Assembly (NCBI GenBank): GCA_033297205.1
Contig: MU859167.1
Location: forward strand, 1 to 64,000
Reading direction: 5' to 3'
DNA: 64,000 nt
Source: Pseudoneurospora amorphoporcata
Lineage: Eukaryota; Ascomycota; Sordariomycetes; Sordariales; Sordariaceae
Under the pieces are notes generated by a model that saw only the letters and a program-made list of their open reading frames with translations, searched no databases and had not been told where the DNA came from. A program made the translations under genes and the position numbers. This document shows positions 33,413-44,176 of this stretch, one piece after another (position 1 is the first letter of the stretch; each line of letters begins with the position of its first letter).

Positions 33413-34476
33413 AAGGTCACCGGTACAGCTAAAATGACGGCGTACCCTCGATAGAATGACGGTCTCTAACCGCTTTTAGAAGGCGGTCTGGGAAGTACGT
33501 ACCTTGTACATTTTTTTTTTCAATGTTCGTCCCATACAAATTTACCGCGCACTGTCATCACTGTGCAATTGTAAAGAATCCGTGCGCCTGTGCAAGTTGG
33601 TCAGTACGTACCAGCGCATGTGAAGCCACACATTCATACCAGAACTACACATCACAAGATTTTATAGAAGGTTTAATATTTATACAGATAATAAGACAGA
33701 TGCTAACAGACTAGTTAAAATCGAATAATCTGCTCACCATACTTAGCGGCTTTCGACTGCTTCTGCTTGGCCACTTGCTTAGCGCTGGGGGTGCTACTGC
33801 GATAGTTACTCCTGCGCCGTTTACTGATACCAAAGCCAAGCTTCTTAGCGACGACATTCACATCTTTGAAGAGAGCGTCAAAGGTTTCCTAATCCTTGTC
33901 GCACAACTCTTGGAAGGTGTCAGCCACGGTCGCGGTCGCGGTCGTATCAAAGAAGGTGGGCAGGTCGGCGGGCGGCTTGTCGGGGTCATCAGGGAACTCC
34001 TCCCCTGCAAATTGGCAGCAGTAATCTTCCTCCTCATCCTCGTCCTCCTCGTCTTCTTGTTTGATTTCGACATCGGGGGATTCTTCGCGGTCGCGGTCGC
34101 GGGGGTTAGCGACCAGGGCGGAGAATGTATTGTCGTCTTCTGAATCGCTGAGAATGAAAGGATTATCAGTGGTACCAGCGGAACCACCGCTAGTAGTGCT
34201 TGCAATTGGCGCCATCGTGAAGCGCGCGGTCGATTTGGTGGTGATGGGTACAATCTGGTACTGGCCGGGGTGCAATTCTGAAAATCACTAAGGTAAAAAA
34301 AATGCACGGTCGCTGAAATGTGGTACAGTGCAGTGCAGTGTTTTTTAGAAATGTCTACATAGTGTGGATTTGTATGGGCACTGACATGGCAGAAAAACTT
34401 GGTGCTAGTCTAAAAGCGGTTAGAGACAGTCATTCTATCGAGGGTAGGCCGTCATTTTAGCTGTACCGAAGGTCAC
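33413..34476. mobile_element. Complete TIR transposon, Mutator-like candidate, with 8-bp target duplication
   Basis: Terminal inverted repeats of 60 bp, 33421-33480 and 34409-34468, differ at only two positions. Both begin CGGTACAGCTAAAATGACGG from the outside in (one position varies further in). Immediately outside, AAGGTCAC occurs at 33413-33420 and again at 34469-34476, an exact 8-bp target-site duplication. The element is therefore 1,048 bp. Each TIR contains two AATGACGG-like subrepeats. It carries one minus-strand reading frame broken by a TAG. Long TIRs plus an 8-bp duplication fit Mutator-like elements; hAT elements also make 8-bp duplications but usually have short TIRs. It is too short to encode a full transposase, so it is non-autonomous. 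Confidence 0.85.
33715..34215 (-). pseudogene. Transposon ORF with in-frame TAG, possible transposase N-terminus
   Basis: From ATG at 34215 the frame runs 108 codons to TAG at 33889-33891, then continues in frame for 57 codons to TAA at 33715. The first part is Ser/Thr-rich then strongly acidic (EIKQEDEEDEDEEEDY). The part spanning and following the TAG reads ETFDALFKDVNVVAKKLGF then SKRRRSNYRSS. That pattern resembles the FAR1/WRKY-GCM1-type N-terminal DNA-binding region of Mutator-like transposases, in which an aromatic/Leu-rich helix leads to a GF..xKRR segment. The catalytic domain is absent. An alternative ATG lies 60 nt upstream. The family assignment is inference. Confidence 0.5.
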
Positions 34477-35959
34477 AAGTCACTCCAACACTCTTCTCAC
34501 AGCGAACGCCAAGGCTGGAATGCTCCTTTTCGCACCTACTCTGGCCATAAAAGGGGCTTTTTTGGATGAAATACTGGATTCAAATCTAGAAAAATAAAAA
34601 TTATTGTATATTTACGTCGGGATCAATTTGAATACTGATTTTTGAAGTTTTTTCTGTGTACAAGGCGCTCTGACCACTTTCTGTCCAAAACGGGTAATTG
34701 TTCGGACCTGGATAACGACCGCCCTAGTGAATGGGCAAGGCCTAGTGAATGGGCGGCCCAGAGCACGGACTTCCAACAGCTGGGCTTATTTATGCCGCAA
34801 AGTGAAGAGAGATGCAACGGAACAGCTCTGTCCGAAGTGGAATGTTGGCTGCAGCTCGTTGCGTCTTTTCAGTACAATCTGTGCTATGTTCCAGTAACAG
34901 CAAGAAAGTTTATACGGCAGTAAGCAACGGCATACTGCCGTGTTTTCTGCGTTCGGCTGGTCTGTTTGTCCACTCAGCTTCGGTAACGGTTTTCACGAGG
35001 CTCTTTAGAGGTAGTGACTCGAAACATCCAAGCGTGTGGGTGAATGGGAAGTAAGAGGTTTCAATGCAAAAGGTGGGTCTTATTCAGAATTGCCCGAGAT
35101 TTTCAGGATGTTTTTGGTCTAGGTCGATGTGTTCGATAGATACCTTACTTACCACCACTGCATGTGAAAGGCTAGCTAAGTACCTTTTAAGTGTAGGTAG
35201 GGAAGGTGTCATACAAAGACCCAGATCAACAAACAGCCGGAGAACAAGTGACCACGGAATACGCGGGGGAAAAAAAAGCAATTCTGAACAACGTACAAGT
35301 AACTTCCCTTTGGGTACGAACGCGGGCGAGGTAGGAAGGTCCGGCCGGGATGGCAGGAAGGTCGGGGTCCGGACCGAAGTTGGTCCACTAACGGAACCGG
35401 GCCGGGACCTCCTTGATCCAAACTGTACCACTCCCTTGGAACCTTGCCCATCTCATCTCAACATCTCTATGCAGACGACTTCATCCTGTTTATACTCTTT
35501 AAAGAAAAAAGATATAAAGAATGCTACATTTAAACAGTAGACGGGAAATGCAATGAACTGATACCACTTGTGTCTAAGCCCTTGCCCCCGTACTTATCCT
35601 CGCGTGAGGCTATCTCACTTGTACATATGGGGCACTCTTGCCTGGCGAGGCAAGACTCTTGTTTTATTGGAAACCTGACTGACCTCTATCGATCCTCTGC
35701 GATGAAAGTTGCGAGGCAAAAGGACGGGACGGAGGGACGGCGGGGAAATCCTGGCTTTGGAGTAAGCAGTCAAAGGAGCACTGCAATGAGTTGAAAACAG
35801 TCTGTCTCCAGCAATCAACTTCGTGGTATCGATTCAAATATCCTGGATCTACATATCGTGTCATTTTGCTTAGAATACGACAACTCAATACACTCCCACC
35901 CCAAATATCAAACAAACCTCGCATGAAAGAAGAAGAACCTTTTTTCACATCACATCATC
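34477..35959. other. Intergenic, repeat-rich
   Basis: Contains a direct repeat CCTAGTGAATGGGC twice (about 34723-34753) and a short hairpin ACGGCAG/CTGCCGT near 34914-34940. Possibly remains of older insertions. No gene supported. Confidence 0.35.
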
Positions 35960-36009
35960 TTACACAAAGGCCTGAACACCAGTGATGGCCCTTCCCAGAA
36001 TGAGACCTG

Positions 36010-36046
<37 letters not shown>

Positions 36047-37369
36047 AGCATCTTTTGCAACCTCACTTGACGCATTTCACCCATTCGGAAGGTCAACAAA
36101 CTTACTGTGAATATCACTCTGGCCCTCATAAGTCTGCGTAACATACAAGTTGGCCACCACACGACCAATATGGTACTCATCCGATACGGCGTTACCACCA
36201 AAGATCTCCTGCAGAGTGCGGGCATGGTAGAGAGCACGATCGCAGTTCTGGCGCTTGATCATGCTGATCATCTCGGGCGTGGCCTTGCCCTCGTCCTTGA
36301 GGCGGCCGACCTGAATAGCCGCCAGGGTGCCATAAGCAACATCGGTGGCCGCCTCAGCCAGCTTCTTTTGGACCAGCTGGTACTTGGCTAGCGGGTTGCC
36401 CTTGAACTGCTTGCGCTCTAGGGCGTAGGTGCGCGCGCGCGCGAGACAGTCCTCGAGCGTGCCCATCATGCCAAAGGCGATGCCGTAGCGGGCGCTGTTG
36501 AGGCACGTGAAGGGACCTTTCAGGCCTTCGACCTCGGGGAACATGTTCTCCTTGGGCACAGGGCAGTTGTCTAGCTGGATCATGCCCGTGATGGAGGCAC
36601 GCAGACCCATCTTGTTCTTGATCTGGGGGGTCTCGAGCGTACCCGGGGGGCAGGCGGACCGCTCAACCAAGAAGCCGCGGATCTTGCCCGTCTCTTGCAG
36701 CTTAGCCCAAACAACCAGGACATCGGCGATGGGGGAGTTGGTGATCCAGGTCTTGGCACCGCTGAGCAGGTAGACGTCCTTCTTGGTAGGATGAGGACGG
36801 GCGACGGTCTCCATGGAGCCCGGATCAGAGCCGTGGTTGGGCTCGGTCAGGCCAAAGGCGCCGATGATCTTGCCCTTGGCCATGCCGGGCAGGAAACGCT
36901 CCTTTTGCTCGGCGGTGCCGAAATCGTTGATGGGGCCCATGACGAGCGAGGACTGGACCGACATGCCGCTACGGTAGCCGCTGTCGACACGCTCGACGGC
37001 GCGGGTGATCAGACCGCTGGCCACGGAGGAGACGCCGGCGCAGCCGTAGCCCTCGATGGTGGCGCCCAGCAGGCCCATGTCACCCATCTCCTCGAGGATC
37101 TTGGGGTCGTAGTGCTCATCGCGGTAGGCCTGCAGCACGCGGGGGAGAAGCTGTTCCTGGCAGTAACGCTCGGCCGTCTCACCGATGGCAATCTCGTCCT
37201 CGGTCAGGAGAGATCTGTGGTTGAGAGGGTCTTCCCAGTTGAAGGAGGGAGCGCTGGAGGTGGCAGAGGCAAAGGCACGGATCGAGGGAGTGGTTACGTT
37301 GGTGCGCGGCGCCGAGAAGGCCTGTCGCAGAAGCCCTTGAGGGCATCTGCTGGCGAGAATCCGAGACAT
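35960..37369 (-). CDS. Glutaryl-CoA dehydrogenase, mitochondrial
   Basis: Exon 1 is 36106-37369 and a short last exon is 35960-36006, giving 436 aa. The enzyme oxidises and decarboxylates glutaryl-CoA to crotonyl-CoA in lysine/tryptophan breakdown. Residues 1-38 are a basic, Ser/Ala-rich mitochondrial presequence (MSRILASRCPQGLLRQAF). FAD/substrate motif GLTEPNHGSDPGSMET is at 174-189 and GLRASITG follows. The catalytic Glu415 lies in TYEGQSDIH. The conserved end SLILGRAITGVQAFV is supplied only by the last exon. The 99-nt intron has a 34-nt T tract just before its CAG acceptor. I chose the ATG at 37369 over one 51 nt upstream because it gives a clean presequence. Confidence 0.93.
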
Positions 37370-38771
37370 GTTGATGAGAACAACGGGGGGTATCGAACAA
37401 TAAAAAGAAAGGCTTGTCACTTGGCCAATTTACACTTCAAGATATGTTACGTTAGCCTTTATTTATAAAGTTCACAATCCGGATTTTCAAATAAAGACAT
37501 GAAGTCCGCAGCGGCCTCGGTGCATTTCCGCCCGCGAGGGGCGGGGGTAATATTTTCCACTATTGTTGTAGCATCAAAGGCGCTATCTCCCCCGCTGTGA
37601 GGAGCTGTCAGCCACTGAGTCACGGCCCCTTCCTGGACCGCCGTTTGCCGAGCATTCCGATTCCCGCTATTCAAGCTTCCCGAGGCACTTTGGCTGGGTT
37701 GGGTTAGGGTTGTACGTGTACATCTGGAAAAGGGGTATCAAAACAATCCTAACCCGAGTCAGACAAACGTTGAGCCAAGAGGTGATGGAGATCAGTAACA
37801 CTTGCACGGGTTGGGAAAAGATGTCCGCGCATTTCTAGTGATTCTGTTATGGACTCTAGAACTAGAATACAACGTCAATTCCAAACAACCGAAAGGCAAG
37901 ACAAAGAGAAGAGCACCCGTATTGCTCGGCTTTGCCTCGATGAGAAAATAGAGAAAGCGTCTAAGTCTAGACACAAGCGATATCAGCTTTTACCTACAAC
38001 TACTTGATTGCTTTATCTAAAGAGAATGAACGCAGTGCTTCACACTAAGTAAATCGAAGGCAGGAAAGTCAGGTATGAGTAGAGTTCGAAGTCACGACTT
38101 GAGTTGCAAACTTGTTTCCGTCGCTTGTAGTAAATCTCGTTCGGGAAACGACTTTCTGGTTTGGTGGTTCTTGTCCAGATCATATGAGCTCCGATTAAAT
38201 CCCAGCAAACAAACTATTTCGAATCTGGATAAAACACGTCAAATGACGGCGGGGTTATCAAGTGAGCCAAGTACTATTTTGGACCTGACTTGACTGAATT
38301 TCTGTGAAGCACCGAGTGGATCTGTGATATCTAGGTAAATGCTGAATGAAAGGTAAAGAATAGCCGTAGTTGCCGAGCCATCAACACGATGGAAATGCGC
38401 TACTTTTCCCCCTAGTGGTGGTGTTTTGATGTCGTCTCGTGCTTACCCAGATCTTGAGTGTCAGATGGGGATGCCACCCCAGATCACGACTTCACAAGCA
38501 TGTTTGATAGTACTACTGCGACAATCAGTCATTTGGCACCAAGCCTCAGCAGTTCGACTGCGTTCTAGACTGGACAGTTTGGACGCTCTAGACGGCCGTG
38601 ATATCTTACCTCTACGCACGCTGCCCATCGTGGTCACACATGACCAGCTTCTCGTTGCGAATTTAAGACCTGCATAAGGCCCCAACAGTGGCACTTCAGT
38701 CAGCCAAAGCCTAACCAGCACAGCAACCCAGTTTTAATATTCCCATCGATTCCAGAAGAGAAAAAGACAAA
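37370..38771. other. Intergenic with telomere-like motif
   Basis: GGGTTAGGGTTG at about 37695-37706, roughly 330 bp upstream of the glutaryl-CoA dehydrogenase start, is a telobox-like sequence (AACCCTAACCC on the gene strand). Otherwise no gene supported; frames at 38075-38293 and 38426-38677 look fortuitous. Confidence 0.35.
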
Positions 38772-39032
38772 ATGTGCGGCCAGCTTACAATCAACCACGA
38801 GTGTCCCGACTGCTCCGACGTGGTCTCCATCAGCACCGAGACACTGAAGTGCATTAAGGCAAAAAACTGGGGAGACTGCGGTAGTGTCCACTCCGACAAC
38901 AGGCAGGCTAGCAAGCGGGCCGACAAGATATGCTCGAGCTGCCAGAGGAAGAAGGGCGAGGAGGAGAGGAAGAAGCAAAAGGAGAGAGACGACGCGGTCA
39001 AGGCAGCCGCTCAGAGCTGTACTACCAGTTAA
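38772..39032 (+). CDS. Small Cys-rich protein, 86 aa, putative zinc binding
   Basis: Complete ATG-to-TAA frame after an A-rich leader (AGACAAAATG). The pattern is MCGQL, then CPDC, a single Cys about 13 residues on (LKCIKAKNWGDCG) and a second pair CSSC, followed by a charged RKKGEEERKKQKERDD helix. The paired cysteines look like a zinc-binding fold. Short proteins of this layout are common in Sordariomycetes as hypotheticals, but I cannot name a family. No signal peptide, so probably intracellular. Confidence 0.55.
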   Translation: MCGQLTINHECPDCSDVVSISTETLKCIKAKNWGDCGSVHSDNRQASKRADKICSSCQRKKGEEERKKQKERDDAVKAAAQSCTTS

Positions 39033-39139
39033 TGGTAATGGCAGCTGTTACCGGTACTTTGAGTAAGCTGGAGTGAGGGTTAGAAGGAACTTAGCTTGGT
39101 GATGGAAAGAAGGAATGATGGGAAGAAGAATCTTTCCGT

Positions 39140-40385
39140 TCACAACGATGAAGCCACATTACTCTTCCCAACATCCGCCCGCGGTTACCCTGACGAGGAA
39201 GCTGCCTTTGCCCGATGACGTGACTGTTTTAGCCTAACCGCTCGTTAGAATAAGCTGGTTTCATATGTGAAGAAGCCTTTGGAGTTGTCGTTCATGCCAG
39301 TGTTTAATGTCGTCATGTTCTTCGTTCCACACCATCGAAATGAATCGGATGGCCGATGTATTCGAGCTTCTTCGTCTCATATCCATCTGGAACCTTGGTG
39401 TGTGAATGCGAAAGGCCGGTACCACCGGGGGATTGACCCAGCATAGAGGTAGTTCCAATAGTGGAATGCCCAGCTGGTAGCTCCCGTGTTGGAACTGTCC
39501 TATAACCATCCCAGGTAGGAACTACCGGGGCATCATCAACTACCACAACGTCCCAGATATCCCAAAGAGATCCCAAAGAACCCGAGCAAAAACTTCCGCC
39601 AAGAGTTAGAAGAGGGAGCACCTTCCCATCTATAACCATTACCTTTGAGTACCTTTCTCGATTAGTTAGAAATTGATCTTTTATTCCAGTCCTGCATTTG
39701 AATCCTGACCGTGGAACTTGCTTTTCATGACTTCGTGACTTCGTGATGCCTTCGCTTTGAAACCGTGAACCAAGATGACCACCAAGAAGATCCAAAAAGG
39801 TGAAGAAGAAGAGGAAGAAGCACCAAGAAGGTGCACCATTCTTTTGATCATCTTTTTTCTATTCAAGAAGGCATCGGGGTACTGGGTTTGGCTGGGTTTC
39901 GCTGTGGTAGTCCCAGCCGGTGGGCGAGTTCCTACATGGTGAGTCTCCCTTGAGAACCACAATGTTGTAGTATTCCCCTATTGGGACTGTCCCCCGGTGC
40001 TACCGACCACTCATATTCGCCTACTTGGAATTAGTTGACTTTTTTGTGTTCTGTGCTGATCCGCTTCTTGTGTGGGTTGTTTGTTGCATTCATGGCAAGG
40101 ACGTTGAGCAATCCACATTGCAACTGCCAGCATCAACACAATAGAACCACACTACTCTTCCACCCGCGGTTGCCGTAACAAGGACGATGCCTTTGCCCGG
40201 TGGTATGACTTGCCATGTGTGCAGCCCGACCGCTCATCAGAATACCTCTAGGTAGGTACAGTTCCATGTGTGAAGCCCTCATAGTTGCCGTAGTTGCCCT
40301 CATTGTTGCCGTCATGTTTTCTGTTCCGCACCACCGACGAAGTCTGATGGCCGACGTATTACGAAGTGATTTGGCTCGTGGGTGT
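39140..40385. repeat. Diverged duplicated and inverted repeat blocks
   Basis: About 39147-39375 is repeated in the same orientation at about 40150-40375. Shared strings include CCCGCGGTT, TGCCTTTGCCCG, GTCGTCATGTT (GCCGTCATGTT in the second copy) and GATGGCCGA. A neighbouring block is repeated inverted: the minus strand of about 39410-39472 matches 39968-40010 (ATTCC.CTATTGG.ACT and TCCCCCGGTG.TACCG) with an internal deletion of about 20 bp. Minus-strand open frames across both copies (39313-39795, 40133-40759) share a NTSAIR fragment but lack ATG starts and look degenerate. Confidence 0.6.
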
Positions 40386-43315
40386 ATGGTTGGTCGTTTG
40401 GCTTCGCTATTCCGGTTCGTGTATGGCTTGCGTGTTGGATGTGAGGTACTGATGTTGTGGTGTTGTTGGCTCATGATAGTTCGGGTACTCGATTTCTCCT
40501 TCAGTTGATGGTTGTCGTTTCGTTCTTGATGGGCCTGTGCCGTGGAGTGCCTGCCTTCCGTTGTCGTCGATCTGCGCTGCTCAAGTTCGGGTCCGGACAG
40601 CGCCATCGGGAACATGTCGAAGAACACGGGCGGGGAGAACCTGCTGGTTTTGTTTCGGGTGATGCGTTTTTGGGGTCGATTGGTGGCAGGAATGTTGTGT
40701 TGTCGATAAAAACCTAGGTAGGTACGGCGGCTGGTCTCCTGTTCCGCCGGTCTATCCACTTCATTATGTCGTGCCTTTCCGGACTCGAATGTTCGTTCTT
40801 TCCTCGATGTTCAGCTAAGCCAGATTGGTGGTGTCATGTCGACCGGTCAAACGTAAGTGTCGCTGGTCATGGAAGGCGCACTGCTATTGCAAAGATGGGT
40901 TCGTGTCGTCCGTTCAGCTTTCACACGGGTATAAGTATCTCTGTTCCCCGTCCTCTGAACGCTTTTCCTTTTCTCTTCTTCTTCACTGATGTAGAATCGA
41001 CGGTCCTGCTAGATGGACTCAGCTCTCCATTTCAGGGATCTCACTTCGGTGGGATGAGCCTTTGAGTTGGGGCTTCCGCACAATTTCTGGAACCACACTT
41101 CGTCTTTGACGATATACACACCTTTTCTTTTTTTTTTTTTTAGTTGATCTCGTTGGGATGAGTTTCATCGTCCGGGCGAAGTAAGGAAGAAAACTTTTTG
41201 GTACAATAGGCCTTCGCATTGTCATAGTTGTCGTGGATAGTGGTAGTCGTGATCTTGAATTGGCGTGTGTCTCTTGTCGGTCGGCTGTTGATTCAGGGAT
41301 TGTATTCGTTTGTTAAGTTATAATATTCCTATTGTGCCTTGTGGGTCTGCTTGCTGAGTTTTGGCAACTGCCACAAGACGTCACGGTCGTCGTATCTTCA
41401 TGTGTTTGGTGCCTTATTGACAGCTGTCAGCTGGAGCGATCGGAAGTTGTACCTGGGGGGGTGCTGTGCACTTCGATATGTTGCCGAACGGATTCCGTGT
41501 CGTATGTTGTCTCGACCTGACTGTTGATGTACTGTTAATCATGGAAGAGGAATCATCTTCATCATATTTGGTTGTCGGTTTGCGGGGCATATTGGCATCA
41601 TGTTCAAGGGGGGTGTTAGTTTGTTGGTGAAAAGAACACAAAAGTCAACACTTTTGAATAGGTACTCATGGAAGAGAGGAACAGGCCAGACCGAGCATGG
41701 GGAGGGGAGACGAGTATTTTATATGTTTCCGCTGGACAAGAGAAATGTGCTCATGCAAGACCATCTGCGAAGACAGTTTCTGTGGACTTTCAAGGTCCGG
41801 AACTGAAGTGCATGAGGAGGTTGAGGCGTCGAACATCATGTACCTAACTGCAATATGCTTACTGGTACACCCACACCACCTTTGAGCACAATCAAATGAC
41901 TCCTTCGTGAACATTGCCAGCCTAGGTGTGTGTACTTGGAAGCGGAGGTCCGACTTTAACCTCAAAGATGCAACAAAGATGAGCCGGAGACATGCATAAT
42001 CGCCTCCTCAAACTGCACTCGTCCTCCTTCTCTTCCACCGATTTGATTTTTCAGTTTATGAAAACCACTGCCGGTCCGTACTTTTGGAGTGGACTCTGTC
42101 CATGTCCGGCCTTCCAGGGCCGAAAGGTGCACCATAGCTTGCACATATACCTAGTATGTTCCCGGGTCTGAACTCCGACCCCGAGCTGATCCGGAGCCGG
42201 TTTTATCGAAACCATGTGCGGTAGAACCAAACCCTCAGCAAATTAGTTTGATATCTTGTGGTTTGCTCTTCATTAGGTACCGTCTCAACCTCTTGCTCTT
42301 TGGATGCGAAACCCGTTTCAACTTTGGCCAGTAACTCCCCTTTTTATTGATTCGTTTACGCAAATGATGCTGACTACCTGTTTCAGCAATTAGAAGAGGT
42401 GGTAACCGAGAGTCACGTCACAAATAAGGAGTCGAAGCTTCATTTCACCGATGCCTTTCACGATATTCCGTCCGGTCGTCGTTGGCTTCCAACTGCACCG
42501 GCCGGCAAGCACGAGTCTTTCGTCTCGGAATGAGCTCGCCAGTGCGGTGGCGGTGCAATGACGATGACGAGGTAAACCAGTGGCGCTGTCCTTTGTGGAC
42601 CTGCTGATTGGTCAGATACCTGGGCTTCCATCCACCCTTGCCATCTGAATTGCCAGCCGCCCATGCCGCCAGGCCAACAGACAACTGCGGCAGGCGGTCA
42701 TGCAGCAAGAGCCTTGAGTGGTCGGCCACGGGCAGTGCCATCGGCGGACAGCGAAAGCGCGCCGTAGCCAGAGGGACTGGGACCGGTGGGACAACCTCAC
42801 CACCCCAACCTCACTGGGCCAGGGGACTGGCTTCCTCAGGCTCCTGCCCGCTGGCACCTGAACGGGAACCCACCTTTGTTCGCCTGATCCTGACCATCCA
42901 TCCCCCCTCCGCCATTCTATCCTACCTACTCTCCTGCAACTTCGACATCAACTAGTTTGCATCCCGTCACCATCTTCTCACCTGTTGACGAAATCCACCC
43001 CAATACCCTGGTGTGACAGCGATATAGTGCTTTTTGCTTTCCATCTTGTAAGTCGCCGCCGTCCTCTCGCCGCCGCCATTCGTGATCGACTTTTTCTCCG
43101 TTTGCACGACCGACGTGTTCTATTACTATCGTCGCAGCCAGCCCAGCCTGATTCACTGCCCACTGCTCATTCATTCCGCTTCTTTGCTCTTCCACCGCCC
43201 GCAAACGCTGACCCTGACCCTTTTTAAATCTTGCAGCCACCCTCCGTGTCGTCAACGCAACAACAGCGCTTACGACAACCAAACAGCCACCCGCCTTTAC
43301 AACTAATATCACACA
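40386..43315. other. Long gene-poor region before UBC4
   Basis: Low coding potential. A minus-strand ATG frame ending at 41414 (start near 41587, PRKPTTKYDEDDSSS) might be a first exon, but no continuation can be joined. AGGTAGGTAC-type strings occur at 40250 and 40715. The final 400 bp is C/T-rich, the promoter and leader of the E2 gene. Confidence 0.35.
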
Positions 43316-44176
43316 ATGGCGTTGAAGCGCATTAACAAGGAGCTCGCTGATCTCGGCCGGTATGTACACAAGAGTCCCACTAGCCCTGTTGCCGTCTCGC
43401 GCGATACCGCAAAAGCGTAATTCCGGCGCAACGTTCAGTGGTGGGGCCGCGCTGGCGGGGTTTACGCCGCCGCTGCCGTTTCCGCCGCCGAACCTCGCGC
43501 CGTCTCGACCGGTCCCGCATATGCCATAGAGATTTTTTTCCATTTATGCTGTCGGATTTGATGCTAACGTGTTGTTGTTCGCAGCGATCCGCCCTCCTCT
43601 TGCTCTGCTGGCCCCCAGGGTGAAGATCTTGTAAGGATAAGCCACCCCGCTTTTCGATAAGCACGGCTCGACGCCCAGCATCGCGTCATGACCTGTGCCC
43701 TGGGTCGAACCGTGGCATCGTGCTCGCGAACAGAAATACTGACGTTCATGATTGAATAGTTCCACTGGCAAGCGACCATCATGGGCCCTGCCGACTCCCC
43801 TTACACCGGCGGCGTTTTCTTCCTCAACATTCAGTTCCCTACCGATTATCCTTTCAAGCCCCCCAAAGTCAGCTTTACCACCAGGATCTATCACCCCAAC
43901 ATCAACTCGAACGGCAGCATCTGCCTCGATATCTTGAGGGATCAGTGGAGTCCGGCGTTGACGATTTCCAAGGGTAGGTTTCTCTGAGCATCCTTTACTG
44001 GCACTTATGGTTGTTAGGCCGCTGACAACTCTACAGTTCTGCTCTCCATCTGCTCGATGTTGACGGATCCCAACCCTGACGACCCGCTTGTGCCCGAGAT
44101 TGCGCACGTGTACAAGACAGACCGCGCCAGATACGAGGCGACGGCTCGCGAGTGGACCCGGAAGTATGCTATCTAG
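43316..44176 (+). CDS. UBC4: Ubiquitin-conjugating enzyme E2, UBC4/UBC5 type
   Basis: Four exons, 43316-43359, 43585-43630, 43760-43973 and 44037-44176, sum to 444 nt and give exactly the 147 aa of the family. It passes ubiquitin from E1 to E3 ligases in turnover of short-lived and damaged proteins. The fold is complete: MALKRINKELADL helix, HWQATIMGP, FPTDYPFKPPKV, the HPN motif (YHPNINSNG), active-site Cys85 in SICLDILRDQWSPAL, and the terminal YKTDRARYEATAREWTRKYA helix. Two of the exons are under 50 nt and introns 1 and 2 are 225 and 129 nt. Frame and sequence continuity confirm every junction. Confidence 0.97.

Noticed and set aside
42926..43543. 205-codon minus-strand frame over the UBC4 5' end
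   Set aside because: Overlaps the promoter, exon 1 and intron 1 of UBC4; composition reflects the C/T-rich leader.
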